From contig CANHUW010000024.1 of the NCBI GenBank assembly GCA_947463975.1, forward strand, positions 1-13,348: a stretch of 13,348 bases of DNA, written 5' to 3'. Every line of letters begins with the position of its first letter. Within the stretch, counting starts at the first letter, position 1. Shown here piece after piece: positions 8,201-13,348 of the stretch. The notes below the pieces were generated by a model, which made no database searches, was not told the DNA's origin, and saw only the letters and a list, made by a program, of their open reading frames with translations. Position numbers and translations under genes: made by a program. The stretch is from Bacteroidota bacterium (GTDB lineage Bacteria; Bacteroidota; Bacteroidia; Chitinophagales; Chitinophagaceae).

Positions 8201-11017
8201 AGTTGCTGCACTATTTACTGTTGGTGTACCGCTTATAATACCTGTACTACTATTTATAACTAATCCTGATGGTAAACTTGGCGTAATGGTATATCCTGTT
8301 ACCGCACCACCACTTATTGTAGGATTCAATGCAGTAATGGCTGTCCCTTTGATATAAACATTAGGTGTAATATAACTTAAACCACTTGGAGATTGAGCAT
8401 ATACTGTGATAGCTTTTGTTGCAGTATTTGTACAAGCTGGTGTTTGATTATCTGTAACTGAATATAAAATATTCACATTGCCCTCACTAATACCTGTAAC
8501 AGTTCCAGAAGCAACTGATGCAATTCCTGGAGCTGCACTAGACCAAGTACCGTTTGATGTGGTATTCGCCAATAGAATACTTGAGCCTACATTTAATGAG
8601 GAAGAGCCAGTCGTAGTATTTATTGATGGAAGTGCATTTACTGTTGTAGAAATTGTATTAGAAGAAGCAGGACTACCAATTGCACAAGCCTTATTTGAAG
8701 TAACTGTTGCATAAACCGCTTCCCCATTTGATAACCCAGTTGTAGAATATGTAGCACTAGTTTGTCCAGAAACTACAGATCCATTCTTGTACCAAGCATA
8801 TACTGGTGCAGTACCGTCATTTAATGCAGTTGCAGTGAAAGTTTTATTTGATCCAGCACAAATTGCATTAGCAGTGCTTGAGATTGTAGCAGAAACAACA
8901 GAAGAAGCAGCAACTACAATAGTTGCAACATCTGATGTTGAACTTGCACCACCACAACCAGCTGTTACTGTACATTTATAATATGTAGTTGTAGCCGTAC
9001 CAGTTGAAATTGAAATAGATGTATTTGTAGCACCTGAAATATTTGAATAAGATACACCTGAATTAGTTGATGATTGCCATTGATATGTTAAACTAGGACC
9101 ATTAGCAACAAGACTTAATGTAGCCGCAGCACCTTGACAAAATGTTTGACTTACAGGTTGAGTCGTAAATGTTGGAGCACTTGATGCACTAACAGTGAGT
9201 GTAGCGGCAGTGGATGTAGCAGAACCACATGCGGAAGAAGTAACAATACATCTGTATTGATACCCAGTATTTGTTAAAGAAACTACTCCAGATTTAATTG
9301 TTAAGGTTGCAGACGTAGGATTTACATAAGTTGTTGAACTAGCAACTACATTTGTCCATGTAGCTCCAGCTATATTTGTCAAAACCTGCCATTGATATGA
9401 AAGTGTCCCATCTCCAGTTGCTGCAACTGAAAAATTTTGATCAACCCCAGAACAGGAGTTTTTATCAACAGGTTGATTGTAAATATTTACTTGACTATAA
9501 ACTTGAACCAATACTGGATCGCTATCGTCAATTGCACAAATGTTACCATTCCTTACAATGGCTTTATACAAAGTTGATACTGTAGGACTAATCGTTAATG
9601 AAGATGTAGTATTTGAAATATTACTCCATCCAATTCCACCATCTGTAGAATATTGCCAATATTGAACAGTTCCAGTACTAGTTCCTAAAGTTAAATTCAC
9701 GTTAGGTGAACATAAAACAGAATTAGAAGCTCCAGTTATAACCCCTGCAGCACTTGCAACATTTGCACTAATCGCAATTGCAGATGTGGAAGCAGAGCTA
9801 TTCCCACATAAATTACTTGCAGAAACACTTATTGTTCCTGAGTTAGCATTAGCATTAAAAGTGATTGTATTCGTGTTATACCCACTTACAATAGTCCAAC
9901 CACTTGGATAGGACCAATTATAAGATGAAGCACCTGAAACTGATCCTACTGAATAGGTCAAATTAGTTGAATTGGAACAAACTGTTTGGTCACCAGAAAT
10001 TGTACCAGGATTAGATGGTGCACTTGTAACTGTCGAAACGGCTAATGATCTTGTTGTTATATTTCCACAGGATTGTGATGGAGTTACAGTTATATTACCT
10101 CCAGGACTACTATTAGGATTAACTGTTATTGAATTACTTGTTGATGAACCTGATGAAGTCCATCCAACAGGTAAGGTCCAAGTATAACTTGCACCATCAA
10201 CTGAAGGAGTGGAATAAGTTAAAGAACCTGATGAAGAACAAATTATATCATTACCAGTTATTGTCCCTGTCCCACAACCATCGTTTCTAAAAGCTAAATA
10301 AGCATAGCCAAAATGTCCAGTTGGCTGGCAATCAAAAGCTTCAAATTTTAATTCGATATATTTACCGGCATATTGCGATAGATCAAAACTAACTTCCTGC
10401 CAAGATATATATCTAGCTGTACCATTATTAGTTGTTGTTGGTAATGAATTATTAGAAAAATATCTTTTTGAAGCACATTCTATCTTTTGACTACCCACTG
10501 GTTGAGATAAATCATTCACAGTTGCAGCAAATGCAGGTTGTCCAGATGGATCATGCCCTGGATCTTGTAAAATGGCAGCATATGCATATGTTATATTGTA
10601 AGTGCTTACTCCTTCTGGTACAAAAAGCCTATATGTCAATTTATCAGCACTTCCACCAGTAGTACTATTCCCAATTCTTACACTAAAGTCATATTTATAT
10701 CCATTGATTACAGGAACTTTTTTAATTGATGGTTCTAATTCGTCCGAAATCAATGTTCCATCGGCATTTGCCTTAAATATTGTCAATGCGTTATATCCTC
10801 TAAAATCATTTGCTGTATTAATTGTTGAAACTTTAGAAGGTATAGGATTTACTGTTGCAGTATAATTACCATTATAAGAACCAGAGTATGTGCCTCTTTG
10901 AAATTCCCAAAATGAAATATTATTTGCATCAAAGGATAAGTTTGTTGGACAAGATGTTTGTGAACTAAGGATATTTGATATAATCAAATTTAATAAAACA
11001 AATAATATTTTTCTCAT
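5300..11017 (-). CDS. Giant T9SS-secreted multidomain adhesin with type B C-terminal domain
   Basis: 1905 residues. The signal peptide ends near LSSQ (residue 20). Residues about 22-248 form a jelly-roll, lectin-like domain (QDPGH at 151-155, GHFGYAYL at 234-241, paired Cys). Two PKD-like domains (about 252-330 and 337-418) and four Ig-like domains (about 423-793) follow, most with Cys pairs of the CGS/CGN kind. Next are a bacterial Ig-2-like domain (about 795-873), two almost identical putative-Ig repeats (about 877-1048), and a long DUF11-like region (about 1145-1795) with a Ser-rich insert (1217-1246) and an acidic DPNADGDP loop (1475-1482). The end is a gliding-motility-type sorting domain: EGFSPNRDGVNDKF (1818-1831), NRWGNVVY, DWDGR, GGYYYTL and KGFVLIQR at the C-terminus. 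No catalytic domain is visible. Likely a surface adhesin or filament exported by T9SS, with the adjacent PorP/SprF as its cognate partner. It starts 15 bp after the FAS1-like gene. The domain architecture is clear; the ligand is unknown. Confidence 0.93.
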   Translation of the reverse strand: MRKILFVLLNLIISNILSSQTSCPTNLSFDANNISFWEFQRGTYSGSYNGNYTATVNPIPSKVSTINTANDFRGYNALTIFKANADGTLISDELEPSIKKVPVINGYKYDFSVRIGNSTTGGSADKLTYRLFVPEGVSTYNITYAYAAILQDPGHDPSGQPAFAATVNDLSQPVGSQKIECASKRYFSNNSLPTTTNNGTARYISWQEVSFDLSQYAGKYIELKFEAFDCQPTGHFGYAYLAFRNDGCGTGTITGNDIICSSSGSLTYSTPSVDGASYTWTLPVGWTSSGSSTSNSITVNPNSSPGGNITVTPSQSCGNITTRSLAVSTVTSAPSNPGTISGDQTVCSNSTNLTYSVGSVSGASSYNWSYPSGWTIVSGYNTNTITFNANANSGTISVSASNLCGNSSASTSAIAISANVASAAGVITGASNSVLCSPNVNLTLGTSTGTVQYWQYSTDGGIGWSNISNTTSSLTISPTVSTLYKAIVRNGNICAIDDSDPVLVQVYSQVNIYNQPVDKNSCSGVDQNFSVAATGDGTLSYQWQVLTNIAGATWTNVVASSTTYVNPTSATLTIKSGVVSLTNTGYQYRCIVTSSACGSATSTAATLTVSASSAPTFTTQPVSQTFCQGAAATLSLVANGPSLTYQWQSSTNSGVSYSNISGATNTSISISTGTATTTYYKCTVTAGCGGASSTSDVATIVVAASSVVSATISSTANAICAGSNKTFTATALNDGTAPVYAWYKNGSVVSGQTSATYSTTGLSNGEAVYATVTSNKACAIGSPASSNTISTTVNALPSINTTTGSSSLNVGSSILLANTTSNGTWSSAAPGIASVASGTVTGISEGNVNILYSVTDNQTPACTNTATKAITVYAQSPSGLSYITPNVYIKGTAITALNPTISGGAVTGYTITPSLPSGLVINSSTGIISGTPTVNSAATNYTVTATNSGGSVSAVLNLTVNEPAPSGLSYITPNVYIKGTAITALNPTISGGAVTGYTITPSLPSGLFINSSTGIISGTPTVNSAATNYTVTASNSGGSVSAVVNVTVKLDQPQGSISSVDYLLLKSDTVSLKLNVSDGISPFSVILTNDQNNSKDTITNLVDGAILKLKPLVKTTIFKLFKLIDANQSERASGFSKDTSIIRIAIPNLAMTLKAELPVKLPDNSFRTKLLLKLKNAGELGLKNVQVNANLSQVFPTYLNYVLDSIKLVSGNVKLNSSYTGKGTTTSSSNSKSNYQSSSIKSNASLDPNYLFDNGVNLAVSDEAEVQYFMSIAATPNNIILKLQFETEGQAAITKNDGTISQEVSKAVSDNGLNITAHPNITSIGTPVPTFLPLYPVEKIGASLSASNATPVAGGYTFDFVAKVKNYSNLNLDTVALINELSKTFTSPDTAYIINSPVVTGGVKFNTSFNGYSNNLLIDSTAKLAVGDSATIAYTLKVITDKINYTWLNSVIASGHSTLDYDFVKDISVEGSIPDPNADGDPLEQTETRFSVSYIRPDAPTVNNAIYTFNTNYPATIGGLVKTYPLNSIPVWCDPATAICNPTAPTTPLAIGKYVYYLKSYDSTTRLYSINYVNDTITIKPTVPKVIDSTYIIGLNGNPSNVSVQVNALSGSSVVYYSNGIKLSAIPQLGNVSGQYNYSASQIVNQVESDTVGFKVNMLNLNSVIHLQKLAGQAVLQSNSTFNIPFTFIVTNLLNKKLENIVITDNLLNSIYTPSTYNVINVSSSGGIIANKLFNGSTDIALTTIQSTLNPLSIDTVRLSLNIIPYGFSGQLNNTAVINAKTPYGNISMNSSSSVIAGELSKNPTKYTIPELLINIPEGFSPNRDGVNDKFIIIKPFGTDLELEVFNRWGNVVYYNANYNNDWDGRGTNNFLGQDLMDGGYYYTLRAKNSKGNIQIFKGFVLIQR
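7889..8390 (-). repeat. Tandem duplication inside the adhesin gene, 264-bp period
   Basis: Two direct copies of about 238 bp (7889-8126 and 8153-8390), offset by exactly 264 bp (88 codons), differ at only nine positions by direct comparison (about 96% identical). The 26 bp between them encode a short Pro-containing link. Each copy encodes one putative-Ig domain beginning SGLSYITPNVYIKG, with only a few amino-acid differences. The frame is kept, so the duplication lengthens the stalk by one domain. Confidence 0.95.
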
Positions 11018-11032
11018 GTATCTATTTTTTAA

Positions 11033-11581
11033 TTAGTAGAGAAAAATTCCGTCTAGAAAGTTCAATATAATTTTATCACTTAACTTAATCGATTTAACTA
11101 AGTTAGATTCAAATTTTACTAGTAATGGAGAATAGCTATCTCCAAACAATAAACCATTCCCATTTTTTTGAAAATAAATTTTCTTATTATTTAATAAATC
11201 AAAATTATTTAATGAAATGTTTGAATTAAAATTTGAGCTTAAATAATTTGAGTCAACTATTATAGAAGAACTATGATTTCTAATAAATTGAGATATTTCA
11301 GATAAATTAGAATTTAATAAAGCTGTTTGTCTTTCTTGACTCAACCTATTAAAAGAATAATTAATTGGGATAAATAAAGTCACAAAATCATTTGGACTTA
11401 TATTATTCTCGAAAAAATCAATAGCCTTAGAATAGTCAGCATAGGTTTGAGCATCAACTTTTGATTTGATGTCAATTTGCGCATTGATATGTGAAGAATT
11501 GAACAAGAAAAATGATAAAATCGTTAGTTTATTTAAACAAAACCTTCTAACGGATAACATGGAAATATGACAGAAATACAT
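11033..11581 (-). CDS. Small secreted protein, probable divergent fasciclin (FAS1) domain
   Basis: 182 residues from an ATG at 11581; a second ATG at 11560 (codon 8) would give the more usual signal peptide MLSVRRFCLNK plus a hydrophobic core ending at INAQ. Neither has a clear ribosome-binding site. After the signal peptide, one domain of about 145 residues follows. Its FVTLFIPINYSFNRL (66-80) fits the FAS1 H1 box (TlFaPtn-AF--L), IRNHSS (100-105) falls where FAS1 has its conserved His, and LLNNKKIYF (129-137) fits the L-nG--l strand. The usual closing NG-IHvID motif is not recognisable; the protein ends LNFLDGIFLY. FAS1 domains are adhesive modules. As first gene of the operon, 15 bp ahead of the adhesin, it may be an accessory surface or periplasmic protein. 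The FAS1 call rests on motif resemblance only; the alternative is an unrelated family-specific secreted protein. Confidence 0.6.
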   Translation of the reverse strand: MYFCHISMLSVRRFCLNKLTILSFFLFNSSHINAQIDIKSKVDAQTYADYSKAIDFFENNISPNDFVTLFIPINYSFNRLSQERQTALLNSNLSEISQFIRNHSSSIIVDSNYLSSNFNSNISLNNFDLLNNKKIYFQKNGNGLLFGDSYSPLLVKFESNLVKSIKLSDKIILNFLDGIFLY

Positions 11582-11638
11582 AAGGGTTGAATAACTTTAA
11601 CTTTAATAAATAGATTTAATTCTTAGTAAAATATCTAT

Positions 11639-11671
11639 TAAAAGTAGAATATATTCTATTAATTACGCAAT
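11639..11671 (-). promoter_or_regulatory. Candidate Bacteroidota -33/-7 promoter of the adhesin operon
   Basis: On the minus strand, TACTTTTA (11646-11639) matches seven of eight positions of the Bacteroidota -7 element TAnnTTTG, and ATTG (11671-11668) matches three of four of the -33 element, with a 21-bp spacer inside the usual range. Transcription would begin near 11632, about 50-70 bp before the FAS1-like start codon. The region is very AT-rich, so chance matches are likely and the call is tentative. Confidence 0.35.
11645..11658. promoter_or_regulatory. 14-bp perfect palindrome in the candidate promoter spacer
   Basis: TAGAATATATTCTA is its own reverse complement. It covers the first two bases of the proposed -7 element and the adjoining spacer, a typical operator position. 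Its AT-only core lowers its significance, and no second copy was noticed elsewhere in the window. No regulator gene is present here. Confidence 0.3.
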
Positions 11672-11779
11672 AATATTTTATTTAATATACTTAGTAAACA
11701 GATAAAAACACTTCGTTAATATTTATTACACTTTATATATCAATAATATACATATATAAAATAATAAGTAATTGATATG

Positions 11780-11807
11780 AAAAAACCCCTCACATACGGA
11801 GGGGTTT
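11780..11807 (-). terminator. Intrinsic terminator after the upstream OmpA/PD40 gene
   Basis: A perfect 9-bp stem (AAACCCCTC on both strands; arms 11783-11791 and 11799-11807) with a 7-nt loop. Read on the minus strand it ends in GGGG followed by six T. It lies 22 bp after the TAG of the OmpA/PD40 gene. It separates that gene from the next operon, which therefore needs its own promoter in 11582-11779. The remaining AT-rich DNA there shows no gene. Confidence 0.88.
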
Positions 11808-11829
11808 CATAACTTAAATCTAATAAAAT

Positions 11830-13348
11830 CTATTTCTCAATGAAAATATAGCTATATCGATTCTCTAATTGTTGATTTTTAGTAGCCTTCTCATCACATG
11901 GCTCGGCTAAGATACGCTCACCCACATGCAATGAAACATAGGTATTCTTTTTAGCTTTAGATTGTAGATTCTTAGTTAAATAAACTGATCTTCTAGCAGA
12001 TAGCTTTTCATTGTACTCATCTGTACCCTTACAGTCTGCAGCAGAAAGTACTACAATCCTAGCACCTTTTAATTGTTTAATTCTAGCTTGTAATTTTTTA
12101 TAAGCAGATTTGTGGCTTTTTTCTAAGGTAACTTTATCAAAATCATGATGGAATATAACATAATCATCCGTCAATGATTTTAAAGAATCAATGATATTTC
12201 TGAAGCTTACCTTCTCTACAACTGGAGGTGGAGGTGCTGGCATATTAATCATCAAAGTATTTAATGATTTGGTAAAGCCTATTTTTGAATCTCCTGTGTA
12301 CCCTTTAGAATTTATTGCACCCTCTGCTTTATTGTTCTTAGGTTCAATAGCTTGAATTTGGAATGATCTATTTGGTCTAACATACACTGAATAAAATCCA
12401 TTTAAATCTGTACTTACAGTTTCTATTAGGGTATTTGCGTTATTGAATAAATTAACTTTCATAACCGGTTTAGTTCCATCACTTAATTCAACCTTACCTT
12501 TTAATAAAACCTTGATCAATTTATAGTCAAAAGAGAAAATATCATCTGATCCATATCTATTTGATACAAAATAACCTTTTGATCCTTGTTTTGAAAAGGA
12601 CATGTCATCCATGCTGCTATTTACCGGATATCCAATATTTTCAATGGATGAAATTTTGCCATTGGTCATAATAGCCTTATAAATATCTAAACCTCCAACG
12701 CCAGCATGGCCATTTGAACTGAAATACAAATCCCCTTCTGAAAAAATTGGATACAATTCATTAAATCTTGTGTTAACAATTGTTCCAGCATTCATCAAAC
12801 TACCCCATTGTCCATTGGCATCTTTCTTGGTGTAATAAATATCTGTTCCGCCAAGTCCACCCACTTGATCACTTATTAAATATAGAGTATTACCATCTGC
12901 ACTAATGGCAGGATGAGCATAAGATGCATCTTTATAGTTAAATGCTAACTTAGTCAAATCAGTCCATGATCCTGCAATTTTGGTTGCTGACCAAATTTCT
13001 AATTGGTGGACTTTATTGGTATTGACTAAATTTTTAGTGAAATAGGCAGTTGTGCTATCTTTAGTGAAGCTAATTGCCCCAATATTATACCTGTTACTTA
13101 ATTCCTTATCAAATAACTCCACTCCTTCTTTATCAAATTGAATATTTTTAAAATCATATTTTTTTGAAAAAGTGGAATTGTCATTACTAGTAGCAGCCGT
13201 TAAGTCTGATAAAGCAGCCTTAGGAGTTTTTTCTATCCATTCAGTAGTTTTCACTGAATCCCAATTAGCTATTGATACATTATTTGATTTATACAATTTA
13301 GAATATGCAGAAGCATCCCAACCAAATTCGTTCTTGCCTCTAATTGAA
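11830..13348 (-). CDS. OmpA-family PD40 beta-propeller protein, 5' end beyond window (partial)
   Basis: The frame stays open to the right edge, giving 505 visible codons (17 upstream of a TTG at 13296 that is not the real start); the N-terminus and signal peptide are missing. Numbering from the first visible codon: PD40 motifs at about 144-174 (ISDQVGGLGGTDIYY), 195-224 (FSSNGHAGVGGLDIY) and 257-274 (FVSNRYGSDDIF); a carboxypeptidase-regulatory-like domain at about 279-337; a short APPPPV linker near 371; and an OmpA domain at about 394-505. AADC (Asp438) and LSARR (Arg453) keep the spacing of the diaminopimelate-binding pair. Cys439 and Cys484 sit where the downstream paralog has its two Cys. 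The protein stops right after the OmpA domain, unlike that paralog. Likely a periplasmic or outer-membrane anchor to peptidoglycan belonging to a T9SS-type unit. It has its own terminator and is probably the last gene of another transcript. Confidence 0.92.
   Translation of the reverse strand, partial: SIRGKNEFGWDASAYSKLYKSNNVSIANWDSVKTTEWIEKTPKAALSDLTAATSNDNSTFSKKYDFKNIQFDKEGVELFDKELSNRYNIGAISFTKDSTTAYFTKNLVNTNKVHQLEIWSATKIAGSWTDLTKLAFNYKDASYAHPAISADGNTLYLISDQVGGLGGTDIYYTKKDANGQWGSLMNAGTIVNTRFNELYPIFSEGDLYFSSNGHAGVGGLDIYKAIMTNGKISSIENIGYPVNSSMDDMSFSKQGSKGYFVSNRYGSDDIFSFDYKLIKVLLKGKVELSDGTKPVMKVNLFNNANTLIETVSTDLNGFYSVYVRPNRSFQIQAIEPKNNKAEGAINSKGYTGDSKIGFTKSLNTLMINMPAPPPPVVEKVSFRNIIDSLKSLTDDYVIFHHDFDKVTLEKSHKSAYKKLQARIKQLKGARIVVLSAADCKGTDEYNEKLSARRSVYLTKNLQSKAKKNTYVSLHVGERILAEPCDEKATKNQQLENRYSYIFIEK

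Noticed and set aside
7889..8390. CRISPR-like or mobile-element explanation for the direct repeats
   Set aside because: There are only two long copies, both coding in frame, with a short coding linker. There are no short spaced repeats, no transposase and no terminal inverted repeats.
8478..8981. Plus-strand open frames opposite the adhesin (8478-8714, 8787-8981), and similar ones at 5520-5708, 9376-9585, 9972-10187, 10468-10662 and 10602-10865
   Set aside because: They lie wholly inside the adhesin gene on the opposite strand, have low-complexity or biased composition, and show no signal peptide or domain. The adhesin frame is well supported by domains throughout.
11609..11639. Inverted repeat AATAGAT...ATCTATT before the FAS1-like gene as a regulatory RNA structure
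   Set aside because: The stem is only 7 bp, almost all A/T, with a 17-nt loop. It is expected by chance in such AT-rich DNA.
13294..13296. TTG at 13296 as the start of the right-hand OmpA/PD40 gene
   Set aside because: The same frame is open for a further 17 codons to the window edge, and the protein lacks the signal peptide its downstream paralog has. The gene is cut by the window, not started here.
1..13348. tRNA, rRNA, riboswitch, integrase or IS elements
   Set aside because: I saw none. The DNA outside coding sequence is short and is accounted for by two terminators and AT-rich promoter-type sequence.

Overview
This window is AT-rich DNA (by eye, about two thirds A+T) from a member of the Bacteroidota. 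The evidence is the protein content: a PorP/SprF-type outer-membrane protein, OmpA-family proteins with PD40 beta-propellers, and a giant secreted protein ending in a gliding-motility/type IX secretion system (T9SS) type B C-terminal domain. Start codons lack clear Shine-Dalgarno sequences, and one candidate promoter resembles the Bacteroidota -33/-7 type. All six genes lie on the minus strand, so the window reads biologically from right to left. The genus cannot be told from this.

Right to left: (1) 13348-11830 is the 3' part of an OmpA/PD40 protein gene whose start lies outside the window. A clear intrinsic terminator follows it. (2) About 250 bp of very AT-rich intergenic DNA holds the terminator and a candidate promoter with a palindrome in its spacer. 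(3) 11581-1835 is a compact four-gene operon: a small secreted protein that looks like a divergent fasciclin (FAS1) domain; a 1905-residue multidomain adhesin with signal peptide, lectin-like N-terminal domain, a string of Ig/PKD-like domains, a fresh tandem duplication, DUF11-like repeats and a type B sorting domain; a PorP/SprF protein; and an OmpA/PD40 protein with an unusual C-terminal extension. Gaps inside the operon are 15, 1 and 2 bp, and a strong intrinsic terminator ends it. (4) 1753-1 is the 5' part of a secreted protein with a probable glycoside-hydrolase-like TIM barrel, cut off by the window edge.

Working model (inference from family knowledge): the adhesin crosses the inner membrane by Sec and the outer membrane by T9SS. 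The PorP/SprF protein helps its export or holds it at the surface, as SprF does for SprB in Flavobacterium johnsoniae. The OmpA/PD40 protein links this outer-membrane complex to peptidoglycan. The upstream paralogous OmpA/PD40 gene may be the end of a second, similar cassette. The points most worth following up are the extended OmpA protein, the FAS1-like first gene, the 264-bp-period duplication in the adhesin, and the truncated glycoside-hydrolase-like gene.
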